Source of the DNA: Janthinobacterium violaceinigrum
GTDB taxonomy: Bacteria; Pseudomonadota; Gammaproteobacteria; Burkholderiales; Burkholderiaceae_D
Direction: 5' to 3'
DNA: 64,000 nt
Assembly (NCBI RefSeq): GCF_009208555.1
Contig: NZ_WFLI01000017.1
Coordinates: 1-64,000 of the forward strand
Part shown: piece after piece, positions 1-8,694 of the stretch
How positions within the stretch are numbered: position 1 is the first letter of the stretch
How the letters are laid out: each line of letters starts with the position of its first letter
Notes under the pieces: generated by a model
Databases searched by the model: none
What the model was told of the DNA's origin: nothing
Seen by the model: only the letters and a program-made list of their open reading frames with translations
Program-made: the position numbers and the translations under genes

Positions 1-459
1 CAGCCATCCCGTCACCCTGGACTTGCACAACTGGCGCCTGTGTTCGGCTGTCCTGCGCTCGGGCGACATCGGCTTTGCCGAAACGTTTATCGGGGCGACG
101 GCAGCGGGGGCGGCGGCAGGGACGGCCGCATCGAGACGGGCCTTGGCCGAGGCCAGCAATTCAGCCTGGGTGCTCGAGGCGATGCCGAACAGCTGGCGGC
201 TGTACGCGAGCACGCTTTCGATATTCGGCTGCGCCTGGCTGGTGCTGTAGCTGAAGAAATCGCGCGGATCCTGCGTTTCCAGCAGGTGCTGCGCGGTTTC
301 CGCCGTCTGCGACAGGGCCGCCTTGCCGGCGTTCAGGTTCAGGGCGATGATCTTTTCGGCGCTTTCGAAGACTTTGCTGGTCAGGGTGCTGAAGATTTGC
401 AGCTGGTTTTCCAGTTGCGATTTGGCGGCGCTGGAAATTTGTTCTGGAAGCGGAAACAT
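1..459 (-). CDS. Phasin family protein (partial, runs off window start)
   Basis: Reading frame of 153 sense codons still open at base 1. It opens with MFPLPEQISSAAKSQLENQL, and the next hundred residues (LTSKVFESAEKIIALNLNAGKAA, QDPRDFFSYSTSQAQP) match the amphipathic helical phasin domain. Phasins coat polyhydroxyalkanoate granules in the cytoplasm. The start is supported by AAGGAG seven bases upstream. After an Ala/Pro stretch near residue 120 the tail becomes Arg/Ser-rich (SAKPMSPERRTAEHRRQLCK) instead of the usual Ala/Lys/Pro-rich tail, which could be natural or a frameshift. The true end lies outside the window. Confidence 0.8.
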   Translation of the reverse strand, partial: MFPLPEQISSAAKSQLENQLQIFSTLTSKVFESAEKIIALNLNAGKAALSQTAETAQHLLETQDPRDFFSYSTSQAQPNIESVLAYSRQLFGIASSTQAELLASAKARLDAAVPAAAPAAVAPINVSAKPMSPERRTAEHRRQLCKSRVTGWL

Positions 460-842
460 ATTTACTCCTTTGTACGGATTAAAATGCTGGCAAAACGCTC
501 TGCAAAATCCCGAAAACCAGAGTTGGCCGCGTTTTGTAAAGTGGGTAGCGTGCTGAGTAACGGGTCAGAGCCTGATTATGATGCAACGCAATATGAATAT
601 TCTAGCGGTGATTCGAGTTAGTTGAAAGTTATTTTATTTGACCCGTGCGGCGCCTGCCCGCCCTATTCATGGGCCCAGCAGCATTTGCAGGAAGTTTGCG
701 CAGGCGCAAGGTGTTGCCAACGAATCTATGGCTACGCTTTTGGGAGTAGCTCCATTCTTGCACTGCAACATTGTGGGGAAGTGGATAAGATGGCAATCAG
801 CTGGCAGCGCCAGGCACCGTAGTCAACCGAAGGAGTGTCCGC
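460..842. other. Intergenic region between divergent phasin and codA
   Basis: About 380 bases with no convincing gene. It is more AT-rich than its surroundings near 480-640 and must hold the promoters of both the phasin gene and codA. I see no clear inverted repeat or RNA. The short open frames here have no ribosome binding site and no recognisable product. Confidence 0.5.
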
Positions 843-2117
843 ATGGACCTAGTCATCCGCAATGCCAGCCTGCCCGATGGGCGCCGCGCCATCGATATCG
901 CCATCGAGGGCGGCCGCATCGCCGCCGTCGGCCCCGCCTTGCCAGTGACGGGCGCGCGGGAGATCGACGCGGCCGGCGACCTGGTCACGCCGCCGTTCGT
1001 CGACGCGCACTTCCACATGGACGCCACGCTCAGCTATGGCTTGCCGCGCGTGAACGCGTCCGGCACCCTGCTGGAAGGCATTGCCCTGTGGGGCGAGCTG
1101 AAACCGCAGCTGACGCAGGATGCACTGGTGGAGCGCGCCCTGCAGTATTGCGACTGGGCCGTGGCGCGCGGCTTGCTGGCCATCCGCTCGCACGTGGATA
1201 TCTGCGACCCGCGCCTGCTGGCCGTGGAAGCGCTGCTCGATGTGAAACGCCAGGTGGCGCCCTACCTGGACCTGCAGCTGGTGGCCTTTCCGCAGGATGG
1301 CATCCTGCGCAGCCCCGGCGCCTTCGACAACCTGAAACGCGCGATTGCCATGGGCGTCGACGTGGTGGGTGGCATCCCGCATTTCGAGCGCACGATGGCC
1401 GACGGCGCGGAATCCGTGCGCCTGCTGTGCGAATTCGCCTGCGAGCGGGGCCTGATGGTCGACATGCATTGCGACGAGTCGGACGATCCGCTGTCGCGCC
1501 ACATCGAAACCCTGGCCTTCCACAGCCAGCGCCTGGGCATGCAGGGCAGGGTCACGGGTTCGCACCTGACGTCCATGCACTCGATGGACAATTATTATGT
1601 GAGCAAGCTCCTGCCCCTGATCCGCGAGGCGGGCGTAGCGGCGATTGCCAACCCCCTCATCAACATCACCCTGCAGGCGCGCCACGATACGTATCCGAAG
1701 CGGCGCGGCATGACGCGCGTGCCCGAGATGCTGGCGGCCGGCATTCCCGTCGCCTTTGGCCACGACTGCGTGATGGACCCGTGGTACAGCCTCGGTTCGG
1801 GCGACATGCTGGAAGTGGCGCACATGGGATTGCACGTGGCGCAGATGACGGGCCAGCAAGCGATGCACGACTGCTTCCTGGCCGTCACCGAGACGCCGGC
1901 GCGCATCCTGGGCCTGGACGGCTATGGCATCGCACCGGGCTGCCATGCGGATCTGCTGATCCTCGATTGCGGCAGTACCGTGGAAGCGCTGCGCCTGCGC
2001 GCGGCGCGGCGCCTGGTGCTGCGGCGGGGGAACATCGTCAGCGAGGCGCCGCGCGCGCAATCGCGCCTGCACCTGCCGGGCCGCCCGGACAGCGTGAATT
2101 TCCGCCTGGGGCGTTGA
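843..2117 (+). CDS. codA: Cytosine deaminase (amidohydrolase family)
   Basis: 424 residues, close to the usual length of about 427. CodA deaminates cytosine to uracil in the cytoplasm for pyrimidine salvage and often accepts related ring amines. The metal motif DAHFHMD is at residues 56-62, followed by SGTLLEGI and LWGELKP. VDMHCDESDDP, TGSHLTSMHS, TYPKRRGMTRV and FGHDCVMDPWYSLG follow in the same order as in E. coli CodA, including the metal-binding Asp. The start is supported by AAGGAG at 830-835. No codB permease is adjacent. A related deaminase with another ring substrate is possible, but CodA fits best. Confidence 0.88.
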   Translation: MDLVIRNASLPDGRRAIDIAIEGGRIAAVGPALPVTGAREIDAAGDLVTPPFVDAHFHMDATLSYGLPRVNASGTLLEGIALWGELKPQLTQDALVERALQYCDWAVARGLLAIRSHVDICDPRLLAVEALLDVKRQVAPYLDLQLVAFPQDGILRSPGAFDNLKRAIAMGVDVVGGIPHFERTMADGAESVRLLCEFACERGLMVDMHCDESDDPLSRHIETLAFHSQRLGMQGRVTGSHLTSMHSMDNYYVSKLLPLIREAGVAAIANPLINITLQARHDTYPKRRGMTRVPEMLAAGIPVAFGHDCVMDPWYSLGSGDMLEVAHMGLHVAQMTGQQAMHDCFLAVTETPARILGLDGYGIAPGCHADLLILDCGSTVEALRLRAARRLVLRRGNIVSEAPRAQSRLHLPGRPDSVNFRLGR

Positions 2118-2197
2118 CCCATGGATGCGCGTGCCACTGGACGGCCCAGCGCAAATCCCCGACAATCGTTGCACACTTTTGCTGCTGGAGCCGCACC

Positions 2198-2716
2198 TTG
2201 AAAGAAATTGACATCCGTCCCGCCCAGGAATCCGACTTCGAGGCCATGTGGCCCATTTTCCAGACGCTGGTGGCCGGCGGCGACACCTACACCTTCCCCG
2301 CCGATACCTCGCGCGAAGAGTGCCACGCCTACTGGTTCGGCCCCGGCGTGCAAAGCTTTGTCGCCATGATGGGCACGGAGCGCCTGCTGGGCATGTACAA
2401 GCTGGTGGCGAACCAGCCGGGCCACGGATCGCACGTGGCCAATGCCTCGTTCATGGTCGACCCGGCCGCGCAGGGCGTGGGCGTGGGCCGCCTGCTGGGC
2501 GTGCACTGCATGGAAGAAGCGCGCCGCGCGGGCTACCTGGCGATGCAGTTCAACTTCGTCGTCAGCACCAACCTGGCTGCCGTCACCCTGTGGAAAAAGC
2601 TGGGCTTCAGCGTGGTCGCCACCCTGCCGCTGGCCTACCGCCACGCGCAGCTGGGCTATGTCGACGCCTACGTGATGTACCAGCTGCTCAGCGATCCGAT
2701 GCAGTGGCCGGCATGA
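2198..2716 (+). CDS. GNAT family N-acetyltransferase
   Basis: 172 residues starting at TTG (2198), with GGAG seven bases upstream; no ATG in frame gives a sensible start. The GNAT fold shows in the N-terminal RPAQESDFEAMWPIF and in the acetyl-CoA pyrophosphate loop VDPAAQGVGVGRLL (Q/R-x-x-G-x-G type). The C-terminal NLAAVTLWKKLGF strand-helix is also typical. The substrate cannot be told from sequence. Its stop overlaps the next acetyltransferase by four bases (ATGA), so the two are probably translationally coupled. Confidence 0.8.
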   Translation: MKEIDIRPAQESDFEAMWPIFQTLVAGGDTYTFPADTSREECHAYWFGPGVQSFVAMMGTERLLGMYKLVANQPGHGSHVANASFMVDPAAQGVGVGRLLGVHCMEEARRAGYLAMQFNFVVSTNLAAVTLWKKLGFSVVATLPLAYRHAQLGYVDAYVMYQLLSDPMQWPA

Positions 2717-3246
2717 GCGGCGCCTTGACGGTCATCGAGACGCCCCGGCTGCGGCTGCGCACCGTCGCGGAAGACGACGCGGCGTTCTACTTGAAACTGG
2801 TGAACGACCCGTCGTGGGTCGCCAATATCGGCCAGCGCAATCTGCACACCGTGGCAGCGGCCCGCGCGGCCCTGGAGGCGGGCGCGATAGCGCAGTTCCG
2901 CCAGCATGGCTATTCCTTCTGCATCGTCGAACGGCGCAGCGACGGCATGGCCATGGGCATCTGCGGCCTGATACTGCGCGCCAGCCTGCCCGGGCCCGAC
3001 ATCGGCTACGCCCTCCTGCCCGACTACTGGGGGCAGGGCTATGCCTACGAGGCGGCTGCCGCCGTCATGCGCCATGCGCAGCACGTGCTGCGCCTGCCCA
3101 CCGTGTACGGCATCACCTCGCCGCAGAACCAGGCGTCGAACAATCTGCTCAACAAGCTGGGACTGCGTTTCGAACGCTTTGCGCGGCTGCCGCCCGATGG
3201 CAAGGATACGAATGTGTACCGGCGCGACTTCCGCCAGCATGGCTGA
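2713..3246 (+). CDS. GNAT family N-acetyltransferase, RimJ/RimL type
   Basis: 177 residues. The opening VIETPRLRLRTVAEDDAAFY is the hallmark of the RimJ/RimL-like (Acetyltransf_3) branch. The CoA-binding segment is ALLPDYWGQGYAYEAA and the C-terminal part is TSPQNQASNNLLNKLGLRFE. Members acetylate protein N-termini, amino sugars or small amines, and the substrate here is unknown. It begins inside the stop of the preceding GNAT gene (ATGA overlap), which implies a two-gene operon. The two acetyltransferases belong to different subgroups, so this is not a simple duplication. Confidence 0.83.
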   Translation: MSGALTVIETPRLRLRTVAEDDAAFYLKLVNDPSWVANIGQRNLHTVAAARAALEAGAIAQFRQHGYSFCIVERRSDGMAMGICGLILRASLPGPDIGYALLPDYWGQGYAYEAAAAVMRHAQHVLRLPTVYGITSPQNQASNNLLNKLGLRFERFARLPPDGKDTNVYRRDFRQHG

Positions 3247-3380
3247 CGGCGCTGGCTGGCGCGTATCGGCAAAGTGCGGAAAAGTATGCGGAAAGGCGCG
3301 CTGCCGGCGGCGCCGGGCGATTACCATACGGTGACATCGCCGCCGCGCGCGGCCGCCCATTCACTTTTCATGGAACCATC

Positions 3381-4856
3381 GTGACCTATCTCGGTATCGA
3401 TATCGGCACTTCCGAAGTCAAGGCCATCCTCACCGATGACGCGCAGACCATCCTCGCCAGCAGCGGCGTGGCCCTGCGCGTCGCCAGCCCCCATCCCGGC
3501 TGGTCGGAACAGCATCCCGAAGACTGGTGGCGCGCCACCCTGGACGTGATCGCCGCCATCCGCGCCGCGCAGCCCGTGGCGTTTTCCGGCTTGCGCGGCA
3601 TCGCGCTGTCGGGCCAGATGCATGGCGCCACCCTGCTCGACGAGCAGCAGCACGTGCTGCGCCCGGCCATCCTGTGGAACGACACGCGCGCGTTTGCCGA
3701 ATGCGCGGAGCTCGAGGCGCTGGTGCCCGAGTCGCGCGCCATCACGGGCAACCAGGCCATGCCCGGCTTCACGGCACCCAAGCTGCTGTGGCTGCGAAAG
3801 CACGAAGCGGCGCTGTTCCGCGCCACGGCCAAGGTCCTGCTGCCCAAGGACTACGTGGCCTTGCGCCTGACGGGCGAGTACGTATCCGACCTGTCCGACG
3901 CTTCCGGTACCCTGTGGCTGGACGTGGCCAGGCGCGACTGGTCCGAACGCATGCTGGCCGCGACAGGCCTGACGCGCGAACACATGCCGCGCCTCGTCGA
4001 AGGCAGCGCCGCCGCCGCGCAGGTGCGCCCGTCCCTGTGCCAGGAATGGGGCATCGCGCATACGGTGCTGCTGGCCGGCGGCGCGGGCGACAACGCGGCC
4101 GCCGCCGTGGGCCTGGGCGTGGTGGAGCCGGGCGCCGGCCTGCTGTCGCTGGGCACGTCCGGCGTGCTGTTTGCCGGCAGCGACGGTTTTGCGCCCAATC
4201 CGGGCCAGGGCGTGCATGCGTTCTGCCATTGCCTGCCCGGGCGCTGGCATCAGATGAGCGTGATCCTCAGCGCCGCGTCCAGCCTCGCCTGGGTGGCGCG
4301 GCTGACGCAGTCGGCCGACATCGGCGCACTGGTGACCCTGGCCGAAGGCGTCGAGGCGCGCGCGGCGCCCATCTTTTTGCCGTATTTGAGCGGCGAGCGT
4401 ACGCCGCACAATGACGCCACGGCGCGCGGCGTGTTCTTTGGCCTGTCGACGGAACACGGGCGCGCGGAGCTGGCCTACAGCGTGATGGAAGGCGTGGTCT
4501 TCGCCATGGCCGACGGCAATGCGGCCCTGCGCAGCGCCGGCACGCAGCTGCGCGAAGCGTCGTTCGTGGGCGGCGGTTCGCGCAGCCGCTTCTGGGCGCA
4601 GCTGTGCGCGACTGCCTCGGGCTTGCACGTGCTGCGCCACGACCACGGCGTGGCGGGCGGCACCCTGGGCGCGGCGCGCCTGGCGCAGATGGCGGTGACG
4701 GGCTTGCCGCCGTCCCAGGTGTGCACGCGGCCTGCGGTGCAGGAAACCATCGCGCCGCAGGCGTCCGGCGTGCTCGACGATCGCCTGGCGCGCTATCGGC
4801 GCCTGTATCCGCTGCTGCGCGCGGAGTTCGCGGGCGCAGCCGAGGCGGCGCGCTAG
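3381..4856 (+). CDS. xylB: Xylulokinase (FGGY carbohydrate kinase)
   Basis: 491 residues from a GTG start at 3381, against about 484 in E. coli XylB. It phosphorylates D-xylulose to xylulose 5-phosphate for the pentose phosphate pathway. The N-terminal phosphate loop is YLGIDIGTSEVKA. ALSGQMHGATLLD and ILWNDTRA form the sugar pocket, AGGAGDNAAAAVGLG carries the catalytic Asp, and FLPYLSGERTPHND is the FGGY-family C-terminal signature. The GTG start is chosen because the conserved kinase loop begins two codons later. No xylose isomerase or transporter is nearby, so it stands apart from a xylose operon and another ketose or polyol substrate is possible. Confidence 0.85.
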   Translation: MTYLGIDIGTSEVKAILTDDAQTILASSGVALRVASPHPGWSEQHPEDWWRATLDVIAAIRAAQPVAFSGLRGIALSGQMHGATLLDEQQHVLRPAILWNDTRAFAECAELEALVPESRAITGNQAMPGFTAPKLLWLRKHEAALFRATAKVLLPKDYVALRLTGEYVSDLSDASGTLWLDVARRDWSERMLAATGLTREHMPRLVEGSAAAAQVRPSLCQEWGIAHTVLLAGGAGDNAAAAVGLGVVEPGAGLLSLGTSGVLFAGSDGFAPNPGQGVHAFCHCLPGRWHQMSVILSAASSLAWVARLTQSADIGALVTLAEGVEARAAPIFLPYLSGERTPHNDATARGVFFGLSTEHGRAELAYSVMEGVVFAMADGNAALRSAGTQLREASFVGGGSRSRFWAQLCATASGLHVLRHDHGVAGGTLGAARLAQMAVTGLPPSQVCTRPAVQETIAPQASGVLDDRLARYRRLYPLLRAEFAGAAEAAR

Positions 4857-5081
4857 CGCTGCGGCAAGATTGCCGGCCCGACCATGCTGCACGCGTGGCA
4901 ATATGGCCAGACAGTTAAGCTTTCTGTGTAATTTGTTGTTTCTATGCTGAAAGTGTTTCACTAGCGAAAGCGCCGCTTGGTTTTTCACGGGGCACGCTGC
5001 ATGATTTCCCCATTTGGTGAGAATTGGATAGTTTTGGCAACCCCTTTGTTGCCATCCTGTTCTTGCCGCAAGGAGAAACAC

Positions 5082-6710
5082 ATGCAACTCGCGAATCTGA
5101 AAATCTCCGTCCGCCTGGGTCTGTTGGGCGCCTTCTTCTTTCTCGCGCTGGTGTTCGTCGGCGTGCGCGGCTGGAGCGCGCTCGACGCGGCCAGCGTGCG
5201 CAGCGCGGACGCCATGCAGCGTTCCGTGGCTCTGACGGAAGCGGTCGACGCGGCGCGCAGTGCGCAGGTGGAGTTCAAGATCCAGGTACAGGAATGGAAA
5301 AACATCCTGCTGCGCGGCGGCGATGCGGTCGCCTTCCAGCGCTACCGCGAAGCGTTCGTTGCCAGCGGCGCGCAGACGCGCAAGGAACTGGCGGGCCTGC
5401 AAACCATGATGGCCGCGCTGAAGCTCGATACGGCGCCCGTGGCGCAAGCCATGCAGGCGCACGACGCGCTGGGCGTCAGCTACCTGGCGGCGCTGCAAAA
5501 GTATGACGGCGCGCGCGCCGACAGCGCGCAGGCCGTCGATGCGCTGGTCAAGGGCATGGACCGTGAACCGACGCGCCAGATCGACGCCATCGTCACGGCC
5601 ATCGGCAAGCAGTCGCACAGCCTGATGGCGCAGATGAAGGAGCAGGATGACGCCGCGCACCGCAGCGCCAGCATCGCCATGCTGGCCACCGTGCTGGTAA
5701 CCCTGGTCGTGGGGTCCGTCACCGTGTGGTGGCTGATCCGCAGCATCACGGTGCCGCTGGGCGCGGCCGTGGGCATCGCCCAGCAGGTGGCGGCCGGCGA
5801 CTTGCGCGCCGTGGTGGCCGACAGCAGCCGCGATGAAATCGGCGACCTGCTGCGCGCCTTGAAAGCGATGAGCGGCAACCTGGCTGCCATCGTGGGACGG
5901 GTGCGCGCCGGCACGGACGCCATCGCCACGGCGTCCGGCGAAATCGCCAGCGGCAATATGGACCTGTCGTCGCGCACGGAGGAGCAGGCCAGCTCGCTGG
6001 AAGAAACGGCCGCTTCGATGATCGAGCTCACTTCCACCGTGCGGCAGAATAACGACAATGCGGACCAGGCGCGCCAGCTGGCCGGCGGTGCGTCCGACGT
6101 GGCGCAGCGCGGCGGCGAGGCCGTGGCGCAGGTGGTGCAGACCATGAGCCATATCAATGCCTCGTCGAAGCGCATCGTCGACATCATCGCCGTCATCGAC
6201 GGCATCGCGTTCCAGACGAATATCCTGGCCCTGAACGCGGCCGTGGAAGCGGCGCGCGCGGGCGAGCAGGGACGCGGTTTCGCCGTGGTGGCGACGGAAG
6301 TGCGCAGCCTGGCGCAGCGCTCGGCAGAGGCGGCGCGCGAGATCAAGCAGCTGATCGGCGAATCCGTGCGCACGGTGGAAGAGGGCAGCGTGCTGGCCGG
6401 CCAGGCGGGGCGCACGATGGACGACGTGGTGAGCAGCGTGCAGCGCGTGAACGCCATCATCGGCGAGATCGCCGTGGCCAGCGTGGAGCAGCGCGACGGC
6501 ATCGAGCAGATCAGCATCGCCATCAGCCAGATGGACGGCGTGACGCAGCAGAATGCGGCCCTGGTGGAGCAGGCCGCCGCCGCCGCGGACGCGCTGCAGC
6601 AGCAGGCGGCCAGCCTGGCCGACGCCGTCAGCATCTTCAAGCTGCATGGCACGCCCGGCGCGCCCGCGCCGGCGGGGGCCGCCCTGGCCCGGACGCTGTC
6701 GCTGGCGTAA
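5082..6710 (+). CDS. Methyl-accepting chemotaxis protein
   Basis: 542 residues with AAGGAG just upstream of the ATG. Transmembrane helix 1 is at about 11-29, followed by a helical periplasmic sensor region of about 165 residues. Transmembrane helix 2 is at 197-219, followed by a HAMP linker and then the cytoplasmic signalling hairpin. The conserved hairpin tip (GIAFQTNILALNAAVEAARA, about residues 377-396) that binds CheA and CheW is intact. Glu/Gln-rich helices such as RTEEQASSLEETAASMIELT supply methylation sites. There is no C-terminal CheR-docking pentapeptide. The ligand is unknown. No other chemotaxis genes adjoin it, so it is an orphan receptor serving a remote che cluster. Confidence 0.92.
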   Translation: MQLANLKISVRLGLLGAFFFLALVFVGVRGWSALDAASVRSADAMQRSVALTEAVDAARSAQVEFKIQVQEWKNILLRGGDAVAFQRYREAFVASGAQTRKELAGLQTMMAALKLDTAPVAQAMQAHDALGVSYLAALQKYDGARADSAQAVDALVKGMDREPTRQIDAIVTAIGKQSHSLMAQMKEQDDAAHRSASIAMLATVLVTLVVGSVTVWWLIRSITVPLGAAVGIAQQVAAGDLRAVVADSSRDEIGDLLRALKAMSGNLAAIVGRVRAGTDAIATASGEIASGNMDLSSRTEEQASSLEETAASMIELTSTVRQNNDNADQARQLAGGASDVAQRGGEAVAQVVQTMSHINASSKRIVDIIAVIDGIAFQTNILALNAAVEAARAGEQGRGFAVVATEVRSLAQRSAEAAREIKQLIGESVRTVEEGSVLAGQAGRTMDDVVSSVQRVNAIIGEIAVASVEQRDGIEQISIAISQMDGVTQQNAALVEQAAAAADALQQQAASLADAVSIFKLHGTPGAPAPAGAALARTLSLA

Positions 6711-6879
6711 CGCAAGCCCTGTCCCGCGCCGCTTGATGCCAGTCAAGCGGTGCCCGATCAGGCAAAAAGTTCGGCGAAATTCTTATACTATTTCCTTTCC
6801 GCATGTATCTGCGCCCGGCCGCATGGCGCGCGTTGCAAAGGAAAACCATGTTCCTCACTTTCCGCCTGCCGGGTGACGC

Positions 6880-8694
6880 ATGACGGCGCTGCTGCTGGCA
6901 CTGTGCCTGAGTCTGGCCGTGGTGCTGAGCGTGCTGCTGGCCTGCCAGTGGCAGGCGGCACGCACGTGGCGCATGCGCCATGCGACCGGCGTGGTGCGGC
7001 AGGCGGCGCAGGCACAGGTGGCGGCAGAGGCGCTGGCGCTGCTGCACGCGCTGCCGGCGGCCGTCATCGGTACCGACCAGGAGGGCGTCGTGCGCTACCT
7101 CAATCCCCGCGCCAGCGCCATGGGCGGCTTGCCGGGCGGCGATGGACTGGGCCAGCCCGTGATGCAGCTGCTGCCGCTGTTCCACGACGGCACGCCCATC
7201 GATGCGGCGCGCCAGGTGCGCGATTGCGTGGCGCAGCAGGAAGTGCTGGAGGTGGCGCGCGGCGCCGTGCTGCTGCGCCACCTCGACGGCAAGCGCATCG
7301 ACGTGCAATACAGCTGCGCGCCGCTGGCGCAGGGCGGCGCGGTACTGCTGCTGCACGACGTGTCGGCCCGCCGGCGCGCCGAGCAGCAGCTGGAATTCAT
7401 CGCCCACCACGACGGCCTGACGGGCCTGCCCAACCGGCTGCATTTCCAGATCCGCTTCGAGCACGGCATCGCCTACGCGCGCCGCCACCAGGGCTTGCTG
7501 GCCGTGCTGTTCGTCGACATCGACCGCTTCAAGTCCATCAACGACAGCCTGGGACACGACGTGGGCGACCAGGTGCTGACGGAGTTTGCGCGCCGGGTGC
7601 AGCAGTGCGTGCGCAAGGTCGATACGGTGGCGCGCCAGGGCGGCGATGAATTCATCATTCTGCTGACGGAACTGCGCACGGCGCACGATGCCGAGCGGGT
7701 GGCCGAGAAGATCGTCGCCGCCATCGCCGCGCCCTTCGTCATCGGCGAATACAGCCTGTCGGTGGCGGCCAGCGTGGGCGTGGCCCTGTATCCGGATGAC
7801 GACGACGATGTCAATGCGCTGATCGAAAAGGCCGACCTGGCCATGTATGCAGCCAAGCGCCACGCGCCGGGCACCTGCCTGCGCTACGCCGCGCGCATGC
7901 AGGCGCAATCGTATTCGCGCACCATCCTCGAGACGGCCCTGCGCCATGCGCTCGAGCGCGACGAATTCGCGCTGTTCTACCAGCCGCGCATGGACCTGAA
8001 GACGCGCAGGATCACGGGCGTGAAGGCGCTGCTGCGCTGGAAGCACCCGGAACTGGGCCTGATGATGCCGCTCGACTTTTTACCGGTACTGGAGGAAAGC
8101 GCCTTGATCCTGCCGGTGGGGGCCTGGGTGATGGCCACGGCGGTGGAACAGGCGCGCAGCTGGATCGCGCAGGGGCAGATGCTGACGGTGTCCGTCAGCC
8201 TGTCGGCGCGCCAGTTCTACCAGCGCGATATCGCGCGCAATTTTGCCGCCGCGCTGCAGGCGGCCGGCGTGCCGGGACATTGCATCGAGCTGGAAATCGC
8301 TGCCGGCATCCTGATCGACCGCAACCAGAACTGCGAACTGATACTGCGCCAGTTCCGCCAGCTGGGCATGGCGATCGCCATCAGCGATTTCGGCACGGGC
8401 GACGCTTCGCTCAATTACCTGAAGCGCTTTCCCACGGATGCCGTGAAGATCGAAAAGTGCTTCGTCGACGACGTGGGCAAGCCGGGCGGCGACGGCGCCA
8501 TGGTGCGGGCCATCGTGGCGATGGCGCGCACGCTGGGATTGCGCACCATCGCCGGCGGCGTGGAAAGCGGCGAGCAGCTGGAACTGCTGGCCGAGATGGG
8601 TTGCGACGAGGCGTTTGGCTATTTCCTGGGCCGCGCCATGGCGCCCGAGGGCGTCGAGGCGCTGCTCAAAAGCAGTGAAGCCATTCAGAACTGA
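6880..8694 (+). CDS. Membrane PAS-GGDEF protein with degenerate EAL domain
   Basis: 604 residues: one N-terminal membrane helix (about 4-22), a PAS-like region (about 50-160), GGDEF (about 170-330) and EAL (about 345-600). The cyclase half looks active, with DIDRFKSINDSLGHDVGD, GGDEF at 254-258 and an allosteric I-site RKVD at 245-248. The phosphodiesterase half has lost nearly all its catalytic residues. EAL is KAL (Lys382), the Asn of VNLS is Ser440, the Glu of ELTES is Ala475, DDFGTG is SDFGTG, AEGVE is AGGVE, and the late Gln is Phe579. It is therefore probably a diguanylate cyclase with a non-catalytic EAL module. Its end overlaps the convergent receptor gene by ten bases. Confidence 0.9.
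   Translation: MTALLLALCLSLAVVLSVLLACQWQAARTWRMRHATGVVRQAAQAQVAAEALALLHALPAAVIGTDQEGVVRYLNPRASAMGGLPGGDGLGQPVMQLLPLFHDGTPIDAARQVRDCVAQQEVLEVARGAVLLRHLDGKRIDVQYSCAPLAQGGAVLLLHDVSARRRAEQQLEFIAHHDGLTGLPNRLHFQIRFEHGIAYARRHQGLLAVLFVDIDRFKSINDSLGHDVGDQVLTEFARRVQQCVRKVDTVARQGGDEFIILLTELRTAHDAERVAEKIVAAIAAPFVIGEYSLSVAASVGVALYPDDDDDVNALIEKADLAMYAAKRHAPGTCLRYAARMQAQSYSRTILETALRHALERDEFALFYQPRMDLKTRRITGVKALLRWKHPELGLMMPLDFLPVLEESALILPVGAWVMATAVEQARSWIAQGQMLTVSVSLSARQFYQRDIARNFAAALQAAGVPGHCIELEIAAGILIDRNQNCELILRQFRQLGMAIAISDFGTGDASLNYLKRFPTDAVKIEKCFVDDVGKPGGDGAMVRAIVAMARTLGLRTIAGGVESGEQLELLAEMGCDEAFGYFLGRAMAPEGVEALLKSSEAIQN

Noticed and set aside
622..822. Short open frame between the phasin and codA genes
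   Set aside because: No start or ribosome site and no recognisable protein; it probably reflects promoter DNA.
638..2716. A long frame joining upstream sequence to the first GNAT gene
   Set aside because: The part before 2198 lies in a different frame from codA and has no protein-like content. The GNAT domain alone starts cleanly at the TTG with a ribosome site.
3321..6746. Very long open frame (about 1140 codons) antisense to xylB and the chemoreceptor
   Set aside because: It is a GC-rich shadow frame: Arg/His/Gly/Gln-rich, no family motif, no ribosome site, and it covers two well-supported genes on the other strand. Similar long antisense frames at 18863-22549, 46692-49616, 49282-51501 and 55418-58249 were rejected for the same reason.
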